64,000 nucleotides of DNA from Thermaerobacillus caldiproteolyticus (GTDB lineage: Bacteria > Bacillota > Bacilli > Bacillales > Anoxybacillaceae). Location of the stretch: positions 1-64,000 of the forward strand of contig NZ_JACDUT010000001.1 of the NCBI RefSeq assembly GCF_013761245.1, in the 5' to 3' direction. Positions 17,043 to 25,531 of the stretch are shown piece by piece (positions within the stretch are counted from its first letter, which is position 1; each line of letters begins with the position of its first letter). A program made the translations under genes and the position numbers. The notes under the pieces were generated by a model. The model did no database searches and was not told the origin of the DNA. It saw only the letters and a list, made by a program, of their open reading frames with translations.

Positions 17043-17596
17043 ACGGCCTCTCCTTTTTTCACAAGTGGAATGCCATGTTGAGCGAGAATCGCTATAGAGG
17101 CTCTTGTAACAATTTGTTGATGCAGCCAGCCAAGCGTTTTCATAAAATGGTATGTCCCCATATCTTCAGGCACACTGCCGGAAAATAGCTCGTTAGAAAC
17201 GATGACAAGCGCTTTACTGTGAGCCGCGAGCTGCACGACTGCCTCGAAAATCCCCCTTGCTTTTTGAAAACAAGTATCTTCTTGTTTCCAACCTTCATCG
17301 CTAAACAATTCATTCGCCAACAAATTCGTTAAACAATCGAGCAATACGACATCATTGGAACCAAACCGAGTGGCAAGTTCGTGTAATCCCACCGATCGTT
17401 CCCATGTCATCCATCGAAGTGATTGCCGGGCGCGCTGTTCTTGATGATAGGCAATACGCATTTTCATTTCGTCATCAACTGCTTGGGCAGTGGCAATATA
17501 ATGAACGACATTTTCACAAGAAGCGAGTTTTCTCACATACTCCTCAGCAATCGCGCTTTTTCCGCTGCGAACACCGCCGCTAATAAAGACGATCAT
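17039..17596 (-). CDS. cobU: Adenosylcobinamide kinase / adenosylcobinamide-phosphate guanylyltransferase
   Basis: Bifunctional enzyme making AdoCbi-GDP. 185 aa. Walker A FISGGVRSGKSAIAEEY near the start; YIATAQAVDDEMKMRIAYHQ with the guanylylated-His region (HQEQR); VLLDCLTNLLANELF (Walker B); the C-terminal half reaches VSNELFSGSVPEDMGTYHFM. The ATG at 17596 overlaps the cobD stop by 4 bp. Compare with the degenerate second copy at 15290. Confidence 0.93.
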   Translation of the reverse strand: MIVFISGGVRSGKSAIAEEYVRKLASCENVVHYIATAQAVDDEMKMRIAYHQEQRARQSLRWMTWERSVGLHELATRFGSNDVVLLDCLTNLLANELFSDEGWKQEDTCFQKARGIFEAVVQLAAHSKALVIVSNELFSGSVPEDMGTYHFMKTLGWLHQQIVTRASIAILAQHGIPLVKKGEAV

Positions 17597-18663
17597 CGCG
17601 ACCACCTTGTTAATACATGTAATAATTGATCATTTTCTTCTTTTGTTTTGACTGCTAAACGCAAATACTTTCCGTCAAGACTATAGAAATTCATTGTATG
17701 GCGCGGAATCATCCCCTCTTTCAATAAATCATATAACAGTTTCTCCGTCGAAAGATGTGACGCTCGCAATAAATAAAAATTCACAACCGATGGCGACACG
17801 TAATAGCCCGTTTCTTGCAAAACCGCTTTGATTCGTTCACGCTCACAGGCAATCATTCGCTTCGTATGGGCCACAAACTCATTCATCGGTAAAAAATGCA
17901 GCGCGAGCCGTTGTGCCACTTGGCTGACGCTCCACGGCGGTTGCAGTGCTTTTACCTTTTGAATGATCTCCTCATTGGCTACAATGTACCCGATACGCGC
18001 ACCAGCTAAATGATACATTTTTGTAAGCGAGCGAATAACGATGAGACGAGGGAACAAATCAATCCATTCTATAGCAGTAAACGCTTCAAGCCAAAAATGA
18101 TAAAACGCTTCATCAATCACGACAAACGTATTGGCTTGGTCTGCCGCTTCTAAAAGTGAATATAACTGTTCTTTTTTCATCACTGTTCCCGTTGGATTGT
18201 TTGGATGGCAAAAAAAGAACACATCGACTTGCTCTAGGAACTCTAGCAGCTTACTTTGTTCATATGTCCAATCGCTTTCTTCATCGGAAACAATTGAAAA
18301 AATGGAGCAACCATTGGCCTCACACGCCCGGCGATACTCAGAAAACGTCGGTTCAGCGATGCCGATTCTTTTCCTGGAAAATAATTGTGCAAGTAGATAA
18401 ATGCATTGCGAAGCCCCATTTCCGATGAACAACTGTTCTTTGGAAACACGTTCAGAACGAGCAAGGTAACTGACTAGCTCCGAAGCATCAGGGTCGGGAT
18501 ACTCCATTGCCCAGCGGCAAAATTCCGCTTGCGTCGGCCACGCTGAAAGCGGCAGCGAATACGGATTCGTATTGACGCTAAAATCGATCCACATTTTTGG
18601 AACCGGAAGTCCGATGCGTTCATATAATTGATGAGGATTAGCCCCATGAGACGGTAAATTCAA
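17593..18663 (-). CDS. cobD: Threonine-phosphate decarboxylase (PLP aminotransferase fold)
   Basis: Predicted to make (R)-1-amino-2-propanol phosphate from L-threonine phosphate. 356 aa, fold-type I. Motifs: HGANPHQLYERIG start typical of CobD, DFSVNTNPYSLP, HPNNPTGTVM, VIDEAFYHF, and the PLP lysine in SLTKMYHLAGARIGY (about 213-227). A histidinol-phosphate aminotransferase is the alternative for this fold; the position between cbiB and cobU favours CobD. It overlaps both neighbours (26 bp with cbiB and 4 bp with cobU). Confidence 0.88.
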   Translation of the reverse strand: MNLPSHGANPHQLYERIGLPVPKMWIDFSVNTNPYSLPLSAWPTQAEFCRWAMEYPDPDASELVSYLARSERVSKEQLFIGNGASQCIYLLAQLFSRKRIGIAEPTFSEYRRACEANGCSIFSIVSDEESDWTYEQSKLLEFLEQVDVFFFCHPNNPTGTVMKKEQLYSLLEAADQANTFVVIDEAFYHFWLEAFTAIEWIDLFPRLIVIRSLTKMYHLAGARIGYIVANEEIIQKVKALQPPWSVSQVAQRLALHFLPMNEFVAHTKRMIACERERIKAVLQETGYYVSPSVVNFYLLRASHLSTEKLLYDLLKEGMIPRHTMNFYSLDGKYLRLAVKTKEENDQLLHVLTRWSR

Positions 18664-19594
18664 TGATGATCCCTCCTATCCAAAGCAAAACGATAAAAGC
18701 GAAAACAGTGCGAATCATGACGTTTACCGATTGGCGAATATGCTCTTTCCTCAACTGATGGAGCGGATCCCCGATGTTCGGGCGATGAGATACAACTCCT
18801 TTATACGTATTTGTTCCTCCAAGTTGCACACCAAGCAGTGCTGCCATTGCTGCCTCTCCCCAACCACTGTTTGGGCTTGGATGTTTGTGCGCATCTCGCA
18901 TGAGCAACTTCAAACAGTGACGAATACGTCTTTCCCTGCTGACAAGCACCATAACGATCGCCGTTAACCGTGCCGGTATATAGTTGAACACATCATCTAA
19001 GCGTGCCGACGCCCATCCGAAATCGCGATATGTATCATTTTTATAACCAAGCATGGAATCACACGTATTGACGGCACGATACGCAAGCGCCAAAGGGGCG
19101 CCGCCAAGAAGCGCGTAAAAAAGCGGAGCGGTAATGCCATCGCTTGTATTCTCCGCAACTGTCTCGACACAGGCGCGCACAATTTCCCGCTCATCAAGAT
19201 TTTCCGTATCCCGTCCAACGATCATGCTCAGTTCTTTTCGTGCCTTCTCTACATCACCTTGTTCAAGCGGCACAAGCACATGCCAAGCAGCCTCTTTTAA
19301 GCTTTTGGTTGCGATCGTCGTGAAAATAAGAAACGCTTCTATGACAATGCCCAATCCTGTAGTAATTCGATAACTAGTATACACGAGAAAAAAGCTAATC
19401 GCATATATAATGAGACAAAGGCTTGCGACGGTGAATATTCCTTTTAGCCGCCGACCGCGCCCGCGATTGAAATGTCGATCAAAGTAGGCAATGAGCGCCC
19501 CCATCCCCCGCACAGGATGCGGGAACCAATGCGGATCGCCAAGCCAACAATCAAGCGCCACCGCCAGCATAATCGCAAAAAGATGATGAATCAT
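18638..19594 (-). CDS. cbiB: Adenosylcobinamide-phosphate synthase
   Basis: Membrane protein that attaches aminopropanol (phosphate) to adenosylcobyric acid. 318 aa with several transmembrane helices. Family marks: ALDCWLGDPHWFPHPVRGMG (about 13-32), VETVAENTSDGITAPLFYAL, YKNDTYRDFGWASARLDDV and HPSPNSGWGEAAMAALLGV. The end overlaps cobD by 26 bp and the start overlaps btuD-cbiZ by 4 bp. Confidence 0.95.
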   Translation of the reverse strand: MIHHLFAIMLAVALDCWLGDPHWFPHPVRGMGALIAYFDRHFNRGRGRRLKGIFTVASLCLIIYAISFFLVYTSYRITTGLGIVIEAFLIFTTIATKSLKEAAWHVLVPLEQGDVEKARKELSMIVGRDTENLDEREIVRACVETVAENTSDGITAPLFYALLGGAPLALAYRAVNTCDSMLGYKNDTYRDFGWASARLDDVFNYIPARLTAIVMVLVSRERRIRHCLKLLMRDAHKHPSPNSGWGEAAMAALLGVQLGGTNTYKGVVSHRPNIGDPLHQLRKEHIRQSVNVMIRTVFAFIVLLWIGGIIIEFTVSWG

Positions 19595-21078
19595 TGATCG
19601 TCCCCTCTTCGCTGTTGATATCGGCGAAGCGCTTCTCTCGTCGCTTCGTAGACAGAACGACCGATCGCTTTGCCAAGTGGTGTAATCGTGCCAGCGTAGT
19701 CAAAGACGGTATTCATTTGTGAAGCAGCAATCGCGATACAATCGGTCGAAGTTCCCGTCGCCATCGTGTTCGTTTTTGGATCAAGGATACGCTCGTCATA
19801 CAGCGCTTTCGTTTTTGCCTCCGTTGCCGTCATCATTGCTTGCACATAGGCAGCGTCCATCAACGTTCCGTCAATGAACACGATAATGTTAATCGTGCCG
19901 ACTCCTTTAGCAGACTCGTCCCTCTCCCACGCTTTCGCAGCATCGACTGCATTTCCAATCCCTGCTGTAACAATCGTAAACAGCGAAAACGTTTCTTCTT
20001 TCCGATATACATAGGCAGCGTCTTCTAAACAAACCGCTGTCATCATCCCGATCGTCCGCTTCACGTCCAACGTATGCGACCGTAAATACTGCTTCATTTC
20101 CTCTTCAGCATCATCGCACCGGTAATCCTTCGACACATGGCGGTTCACAAAATGAGTCGCCCATTGAAAGCCAGCTCCCACAAGCGACGATGATAACACT
20201 TTAAACGGTTGGGAAGTCGTAACAACAATCCGCTCATGGCTCTTTTCTATCGTCAAACGATCACGAAGTTCCTTTTCCCTTTCCGGAAGCTCCATTTCTG
20301 GCAAAAACGTTACAATTGGATTTGGCACAACGGGATGGGCTTGACGCCTCACTGGAGCGCCAAACACGTTTCGCAATGTCGATTCTTCGATCATATCATT
20401 CGGCTCACTCACACCGATAACGCTTCCTTGCTTAAGGAAAAGAATGCGATCACAATATAAGCTTGCCAAATTCATATCATGAAAAATAGCGATCACCGTT
20501 AACCTTTTTTCTTTTGTCCATTTGGAAAGGCGATCTAATAATTTCATTTGCTGGGCAATATCCATATGATTGGTCGGCTCATCTAAAAGCAATATGTCAG
20601 GCTCTTGCGCAAGCGCCCGCGCTAAATATGCGCGCTGCCGTTCCCCTCCGCTTAACTGGTCGATCCCTTCTTCCATTTTGTCAAGCAGCTCCACTTGCTC
20701 AATCGCTTTTATCACTGCCTGCTCATCTCCCTCTGTCCATTTTGGAAAAAGGCTGCCTTGATGAGCATAACGACCAAGCTCGACCGTTTCTTTTACCGTA
20801 TAACCGAACGTCGTATCGACGCTTTGCGGCAATACGGCAACAAGCCGTGCCAATTCTTTTTGTGAAAACGAAACAAGCGGCTTTCCATTGAGAAAAATCA
20901 TTCCTGTTTGTAGTGACAGTTCCTTGCTTAACAACTTTAATAACGTTGTTTTTCCGCTGCCGTTCGGTCCTAGAATGCCAAACAATTCCCCTTTTTGAAC
21001 GGTAAACGTTACATCTTGCAATACCATTTTGTCATGATAACGATAAGACACGTTATTCACTTCGAGCACATTCATCAC
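19591..21078 (-). CDS. Corrinoid ABC transporter ATPase fused to adenosylcobinamide amidohydrolase (BtuD-CbiZ)
   Basis: 495 aa with two parts. Residues 1-260 are an ABC ATPase: Walker A GILGPNGSGKTTLLK, Q-loop VLPQSVDTT, signature QLSGGERQRAYLARAL, Walker B ILLLDEPTNHMD, H-loop AIFHDMN. Residues about 265-495 match CbiZ: GAGFQWATHFVNRHVSKDY, TAGIGNAVDAAKAWE, INIIVFIDGTLMDAAYV, TGTSTDCIAIA and YAGTITPLGKAIG. CbiZ cleaves the aminopropanol-bearing amide of cobinamide to give cobyric acid for rebuilding by CbiB. The fusion couples import with remodelling. A similar architecture occurs in B. subtilis YvrA. Confidence 0.92.
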   Translation of the reverse strand: MMNVLEVNNVSYRYHDKMVLQDVTFTVQKGELFGILGPNGSGKTTLLKLLSKELSLQTGMIFLNGKPLVSFSQKELARLVAVLPQSVDTTFGYTVKETVELGRYAHQGSLFPKWTEGDEQAVIKAIEQVELLDKMEEGIDQLSGGERQRAYLARALAQEPDILLLDEPTNHMDIAQQMKLLDRLSKWTKEKRLTVIAIFHDMNLASLYCDRILFLKQGSVIGVSEPNDMIEESTLRNVFGAPVRRQAHPVVPNPIVTFLPEMELPEREKELRDRLTIEKSHERIVVTTSQPFKVLSSSLVGAGFQWATHFVNRHVSKDYRCDDAEEEMKQYLRSHTLDVKRTIGMMTAVCLEDAAYVYRKEETFSLFTIVTAGIGNAVDAAKAWERDESAKGVGTINIIVFIDGTLMDAAYVQAMMTATEAKTKALYDERILDPKTNTMATGTSTDCIAIAASQMNTVFDYAGTITPLGKAIGRSVYEATREALRRYQQRRGDDQ

Positions 21079-22127
21079 GTCTTTCTCTTCATTCTTTTAA
21101 AAAATAACACCGCAAATAGCGGAGCACCAATCAAGGAAGTAATGACACCTATCGGCAGTTCGCGCGGCGAAATGATCGTTCGCGCGGCCAAATCAGCAAG
21201 GACAAGAAACGCACCGCCATACAAAAGCGACAATGGTAAAAGCAAGCGATGATTCGGACCGCATACTAATCGAATCATATGGGGAATGACTAAGCCAACG
21301 AAACCGATCGTGCCAGAAACGGCTACCGCAGAGCCGGTTAACAGCGAAGCGCCCGTTAAAATGACAAGCTTTCTCCTCATGACATCAACACCGATGTGAG
21401 CCGCTGTTGCCTCTCCAAACGCAAACGCATTGAGCTCACGAGAATTCCATAACAATAATAAAGAACCGATAAGAAAAAACGGCAACGTCATCATCGTATA
21501 ATTCCAGCCTCGCATCGCCACGCTTCCCATCAGCCATGTAATAATCTGCCGCAATTCTTCTCCCGTCAACGCAATCATGAGCGAAATAAGCGCACTAAAA
21601 AACGCACCAAACATAATTCCAGCTAAAATGATCGTTTCGACCGACATCTTCCGTTCGACCGCTCTTGTAAACAAAAGCACAAGAAACAGCGTACAAAGCC
21701 CAAATAGAATACTGACAATCGGCAATGTAAACGTGCCGACAAACGGCAATTGAATGCCGAAGAAGAGCACAATGACCGCCCCAACGGAAGCCCCGGAAGA
21801 AACGCCAAGCGTATACGGATCAGCAAGCGCATTTTTCAACAGCCCTTGAAATGCCGCGCCCGCCAGTGCGAGCGAAGCGCCTACCAAGAATGCCAATACA
21901 ACACGCGGCAAGCGGATCTCCATGACGATTTGAACAAGATTGGTAGGAATATCGCTATTCAATGGAGTTCCAAACCATTGATATAAAAAAATATCAATAA
22001 TAGTAGAAAAGGGAATCGATAGAGAGCCTATCGATATCCCTAACAAAAGAGAAACGATCACAACGACGACCGTCACCGCGTAAATCGCTGCATTATTGAA
22101 AGACTTCTGGATAAATCGCTTTAGCAA
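21075..22127 (-). CDS. btuC: Corrinoid ABC transporter permease (BtuC/FecCD family)
   Basis: 350 aa, FecCD-type permease with about ten membrane helices. Family signatures are RLPRVVLAFLVGASLALAGA (about 73-92), FQGLLKNALADPYTLGVSSG, and the coupling region VSGTIGFVGLVIPHMIRL. The start overlaps btuF by 35 bp and the stop overlaps btuD-cbiZ by 4 bp. The specificity call relies on the operon and its B12 riboswitch, since iron-siderophore permeases have the same fold. Confidence 0.9.
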   Translation of the reverse strand: MLKRFIQKSFNNAAIYAVTVVVVIVSLLLGISIGSLSIPFSTIIDIFLYQWFGTPLNSDIPTNLVQIVMEIRLPRVVLAFLVGASLALAGAAFQGLLKNALADPYTLGVSSGASVGAVIVLFFGIQLPFVGTFTLPIVSILFGLCTLFLVLLFTRAVERKMSVETIILAGIMFGAFFSALISLMIALTGEELRQIITWLMGSVAMRGWNYTMMTLPFFLIGSLLLLWNSRELNAFAFGEATAAHIGVDVMRRKLVILTGASLLTGSAVAVSGTIGFVGLVIPHMIRLVCGPNHRLLLPLSLLYGGAFLVLADLAARTIISPRELPIGVITSLIGAPLFAVLFFKRMKRKT

Positions 22128-23067
22128 GTTCCTCTACCCCTTCGACAAGACGCGGACCTGGACGTGTGACTAAATCAGAATTCACATCGTACACCCGTTT
22201 ATTTTTCACAGCTGGAACGTCCTTCCAAGCAGGACGAGACATCACTTGCTTCGTCGCATCTTTTACATAATCTCCATATGTTGTAATAATGACATCAGGA
22301 TTTAAAGCAACTGCTTTTTCTTCCGTAAACATCGGCCAGCCTTCTTGATCACCAGCCACGTTTTTCGCTGAAATCACCTTTAACATGTCATCGATAAATG
22401 TTCCTTTTCCGGCCGTATAAATTTCCGGTGCCGGTGATACTTCGACCCATACTTTCAATTGATCTTTCTCTTTTATGCTTTTTGCTTTTTCTTTAATCGC
22501 CTCAAGCTTTGTTTTCATATTTTCAATGATTTCGTGTGCTTTTTTCGTCGTCCCTGTTGCTTTTCCGATTAATTCAATCGAATGATACACATCATCAAAC
22601 GTTTTGGCATCGTTCACAACCAATACGGTAATTCCTGCATCTTTCAATTGTTGTAATCCATCTTTGGAGTTATGGGCGCCTGAAGCATGCGCAAGCACTA
22701 AATCAGGTTTCAGAGAAATAATTTTCTCGACATTGAAATCTGTGCCGCCGATTTTTTCTTTCTTTTTGGCGTCCTCCGGATAGTTGTCAAAATCGCTCAC
22801 ACCAACGATTTTCTCACCTAATCCTAACGCATAGGCGATTTCTGTGTTGCTAGGAATCAACGAAACAATCTTTTTTGGCTCGGACTGGATCGTCACTTCT
22901 TCTCCTAATCCGTCTTTTACCGTCACCGGAAACGCTGCTTCTTCTGTTTTTGCTTCTTGCTTTTTGGCAGTTGTTTCATTGTTCGCGTTTTCGCTATTAC
23001 ATCCGACCAGCAGCCCGAATGTTAATAGAAAAGCAAGAAACATCACATAATACTTCCACTGCTTCAT
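22093..23067 (-). CDS. btuF: Corrinoid-binding lipoprotein of ABC transporter (BtuF)
   Basis: 324 aa. Lipoprotein signal with lipobox GLLVGC (Cys about residue 22), a linker, then a class III periplasmic-binding domain: PKKIVSLIPSNTEIAYALGL, VGVSDFDNYPEDAKKKEKIG, and the C-terminal RPGPRLVEGVEELAKAIYP. The ATG at 23067 has AGAGGAG seven bases upstream; the longer open frame lacks a ribosome site. First gene of the operon, directly after the riboswitch terminator. Confidence 0.92.
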   Translation of the reverse strand: MKQWKYYVMFLAFLLTFGLLVGCNSENANNETTAKKQEAKTEEAAFPVTVKDGLGEEVTIQSEPKKIVSLIPSNTEIAYALGLGEKIVGVSDFDNYPEDAKKKEKIGGTDFNVEKIISLKPDLVLAHASGAHNSKDGLQQLKDAGITVLVVNDAKTFDDVYHSIELIGKATGTTKKAHEIIENMKTKLEAIKEKAKSIKEKDQLKVWVEVSPAPEIYTAGKGTFIDDMLKVISAKNVAGDQEGWPMFTEEKAVALNPDVIITTYGDYVKDATKQVMSRPAWKDVPAVKNKRVYDVNSDLVTRPGPRLVEGVEELAKAIYPEVFQ

Positions 23068-23100
23068 GTTTATTCTCCTCTCTGATTGATGTATAAATAA

Positions 23101-23128
23101 AAAACCCATTCCTATCTAGGAATGAGTA
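23101..23128 (-). terminator. Attenuator of the cobalamin riboswitch
   Basis: Hairpin CATTCCTA / TAGGAATG on the minus strand followed by TTTTTTATTT, between aptamer and btuF. Expected to form when adenosylcobalamin is bound. Confidence 0.85.
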
Positions 23129-23211
23129 AGAAACGACAAAATATAGAAATGCTTGATATGTAAACATTCATTCGTCGTTTCACCATCTCACTCCCCGAAG
23201 ATAGGAAACAT

Positions 23212-23418
23212 TCGGCAGCAAAGGCAGGTCTACTGACTCATGCATCATCCTACTCTGAACCTTCCCATGCAGGTAACAGCTTTCGCCATCACACGGCACA
23301 GTGGTGATTTCATTTCGTCCGCATTTACAGTTGCGGGGACAGTTCTGGACTTTCACCAGATTCCCTATTAAGTCTACTAGGGCAATACACCGCGCCCGTT
23401 CGACACCTTTTCTGCCAT
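23212..23418 (-). promoter_or_regulatory. Cobalamin riboswitch
   Basis: On the minus strand the element has CCGCAACTGTAAATGCGGA, the B12-box-like CACCACTGTGCC, AAAGTCCAGAACTGTCCC, GGCGAAAGCTGTTACCTGC, and a 3' GAGTCAGTAGACCTGCC. This set and its order are those of the classic cobalamin aptamer. Edges are approximate. It should control the 12-gene operon down to 13498. Confidence 0.95.
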
Positions 23419-23567
23419 GATATAAAATTGTGTGAATTTGTCGAACAATTTACAGTTATATATTAATGCAAATGACCATCATTGACAATAAAAAAATAAG
23501 AAGCTGGTGCGATATCATTCAAACCTAAACACTCGAATCGAATCCGATCCGAGTGTTTGGATAATCA

Positions 23568-24182
23568 TCAATTATGAATATAACGCTCAAACACAAATCC
23601 AAAATCTTTTACCGTATATTGTTTTTTCGTGTCAATTAACCAATGAAATGCAATTTGGTTGAGCTCTTTGAACTGTTCCGCTAAATCATTTGGTGTACTT
23701 GCAATGCGGCTTAAAACTGTAGAAGCTAACTCTAGACTTTGGCGAGCATAGTCTAATGTCGTTTCGTTTTCGTGGCAGATTTCTGCGATTTTCAGCAATG
23801 CCTTATATAAATCTTTCACTTCTTCGATATGCTTTTTATGCACATCAATCGAGTATTGTTCAGAACCGATTTTAAATTTAATTTCCACATCTAAATCGAC
23901 CGTACCCGCTGTTTCCAATGTCACATCAGAAATGCGATGCTTGCTGTAATCATAACGGCGAAGCGTGCGCTTTTTGCTTGTTGCGCTCGTTCCGTCAAGA
24001 TGAATAAGCGCTTTGTTCGTAAAGCAATACTCATCAGACTTTGACTTAATCAAAAAGTAAATTTTCTCCCCATCTTCATGCATCACATAATCGTCGGCAT
24101 CAACTTTATCATAGTTCTCCGGTTTAATCACAGCCCCTACATCACTTAATCCAAGCACATCAGCAGCGACTTTTCCAAACAT
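23568..24182 (-). CDS. Bacterial PH-domain protein (YvbH-like)
   Basis: 204 aa, soluble. The start is ATG 24182 (MFGKVAADVLGL), preceded by GAGAGGTGG; the longer upstream frame has no ribosome site and crosses a likely promoter. Residues about 1-125 look like the bacterial pleckstrin-homology fold (EDGEKIYFLIKSKSDEY, FTNKALIHLDG, KRTLRRYDYSKH). The C-terminal half is helical, as in the oligomerisation region of YvbH-like proteins. Cellular role unknown; it appears monocistronic. Confidence 0.75.
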   Translation of the reverse strand: MFGKVAADVLGLSDVGAVIKPENYDKVDADDYVMHEDGEKIYFLIKSKSDEYCFTNKALIHLDGTSATSKKRTLRRYDYSKHRISDVTLETAGTVDLDVEIKFKIGSEQYSIDVHKKHIEEVKDLYKALLKIAEICHENETTLDYARQSLELASTVLSRIASTPNDLAEQFKELNQIAFHWLIDTKKQYTVKDFGFVFERYIHN

Positions 24183-24562
24183 GTTATTCCACCTCTCCTC
24201 ATTTGTGCTAAACACAGACATGCTCATTATAACATGCATAACATAATAATCGTTAATTTTTCCAATTGATTTTATAATCCACACATGACAATACCCTTAT
24301 CAAACAATTCTATATAAAATACAGATTTTCGACATATGTAAAATGTTTTTAATGCCCCGTTGTGTAACTAAAAGACTCCATCTATGTCAGTTCTTGAATT
24401 CAAAGGATGTAGAGTTTAGGGGCTATCGAAGCAGCTGATAAAGCACTTGAGTGGTTGTGTAAAGTTTGAGTCAGACCTTTATTCCAATGTCAAAACTCCT
24501 TGCTAATGTTCAAAATCAAAAAAGGAACTATCTCATCAATTAAGAGACAGCTCCCGATATGA
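24183..24562. other. Gene-poor stretch between PH gene and SD-rich gene
   Basis: AT-rich at 24230-24360, where the promoter of the PH-domain gene is expected. No reading frame with a ribosome site is seen. The only structured feature is the terminator at 24517-24554. Confidence 0.5.
24517..24554 (-). terminator. Terminator of SD-rich gene A
   Basis: GGAGCTGTCTC pairs with GAGATAGTTCC (with G-U pairs), followed by a T-run on the minus strand, just after the stop codon at 24563. Confidence 0.7.
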
Positions 24563-24889
24563 TTAGTCTTCGAATTCTTGTTCTTGTTCTTGCTCTTGGT
24601 CTTGTTCAGATTCCGCACGCGAACGCACTTTTGACGTAGAATCCGAATCCACCTTAATATCAAGATCTATTCTCGTGTTGCCACTGTTGGCGACTCTGGC
24701 GATGTTTGTATTGCGGTCTACATTTTTTAAATCATTGTCATTATCTAATTCTGTATTACTTCTTAAATCGTTATCAGATTCAAAATCAACATCTGCTTTT
24801 GAACGGCTATCTGAGTCTGAATTTGAACGGCTACGGCTAATAGATTGGTTATTATCATTTTCAGATAAATTTTTCCATAATTTACTCAT
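24563..24889 (-). CDS. Low-complexity acidic Ser/Asp/Asn-rich protein, paralogue A
   Basis: 108 aa from ATG 24889 (GGAGAAGAG upstream). A short N-terminus (MSKLWKNLSEN) leads into Ser/Arg/Asp dipeptides (SRSRSNSDSDSRSK), an Asp/Asn-rich middle (TELDNDNDLKNVDRNTNI), an alternating hydrophobic/polar stretch (NSGNTRIDLDIKVDSDS), and a Glu/Gln tail (ESEQDQEQEQEQE). No signal peptide or membrane helix. I do not recognise a family; composition recalls spore-coat or surface-layer small proteins, which is only a guess. Closely paralogous to the gene at 25532, including upstream DNA. Confidence 0.75.
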   Translation of the reverse strand: MSKLWKNLSENDNNQSISRSRSNSDSDSRSKADVDFESDNDLRSNTELDNDNDLKNVDRNTNIARVANSGNTRIDLDIKVDSDSTSKVRSRAESEQDQEQEQEQEFED

Positions 24890-24904
24890 TATCTCTTCTC
24901 CTTC

Positions 24905-24983
24905 CATTTGTTATATAGTTAATTTATTCAAACAAATAAGTAAAAGTTTGGACAAATGCCATTAGGTCGTACGCTGATTTTTA
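24905..24983 (-). promoter_or_regulatory. Conserved upstream block of paralogue A
   Basis: It shares a long similar stretch with 25862-25940, for example (minus strand) TAAAAATCA, then ATTTGTC, AAAC and TTGAATAA in the same order and near-equal spacing. It lies directly upstream of the ribosome site and probably holds the promoter. Confidence 0.55.
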
Positions 24984-25081
24984 TACCTCTCAAAAGCAAG
25001 AAGCCATTTCAAACAGAGCGGAATATTAGAATATATCCTCATAAAAATCAATCAAATAAATATTCGTTACCTATGTAAATA

Positions 25082-25110
25082 GGGGAAGGTGACTACATAT
25101 TACCTTCCCC
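25082..25110 (-). terminator. Terminator overlapping the end of gene B
   Basis: GGGGAAGGT / ACCTTCCCC with an 11-nt loop. The 5' arm includes the last codons and stop of the gene at 25100, and a short T-rich tail follows. Confidence 0.65.
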
Positions 25111-25444
25111 ATTTGCTTTGATTTAACAGTTTAACTTTAGATACATCGTTTACTTCTCTTATATGATTGGATTTTTTGTAATTATTTGATAGAGCCTCTA
25201 ATTTCCGAACAGCTAAATCAAACTCTTCGTTTGTTAGTTGTTTAGTAGCTAATAATGAACATAGAATGGCAAAGGCAATTGGCATTGTATCAACTTGAAC
25301 ATTTATATTAATATCAACATCAGAGTTCCCGCTATGGCCAATTTGTGATGCATTTGAATGGCTATCAAAAGAAGATATCTTCCCTAATGAGGATAAATTT
25401 CCTAAATTCCTTAAAGAAGTTTGATGATCATTTATATTTTCCAT
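25100..25444 (-). CDS. Small protein of unknown function between the SD-rich paralogues (gene B)
   Basis: 114 aa from ATG 25444, with GGGGGAAGG upstream. Ser/Asn-rich N-terminus (GNLSSLGKISSFDSHSNASQ), then an alternating segment HSGNSDVDININVQVDT that matches the SGN...D.D.V D segment of both neighbours, a hydrophobic stretch (MPIAFAILCSLLATKQ), an amphipathic helix (NEEFDLAVRKLEALSNN) and a basic tail. Loosely reminiscent of CotX-type spore coat proteins, but I cannot assign it. It lies between paralogues A and C, with terminators on both sides. Confidence 0.7.
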   Translation of the reverse strand: MENINDHQTSLRNLGNLSSLGKISSFDSHSNASQIGHSGNSDVDININVQVDTMPIAFAILCSLLATKQLTNEEFDLAVRKLEALSNNYKKSNHIREVNDVSKVKLLNQSKWGR

Positions 25445-25472
25445 AACATATCCTTCCCCCAGAAATACAATT

Positions 25473-25497
25473 TAAAGTGGGATAGAAACTATCCCAC
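25473..25497 (-). terminator. Terminator of paralogue C
   Basis: Perfect GTGGGATAG / CTATCCCAC stem with a 3-nt loop, 35 bp after the stop codon of the gene at 25532. Confidence 0.75.
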
Positions 25498-25531
25498 CTA
25501 TGTTATATTGTTTTACTACAACTATTAGTTA

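Noticed and set aside
16877-17188. Plus-strand frame across cobS and cobU
   Set aside because: Antisense of two overlapping, well-recognised genes.
23110-23210. Searched for a small gene between the cobalamin riboswitch and btuF
   Set aside because: Only the attenuator hairpin and leader are visible; no start with ribosome site.
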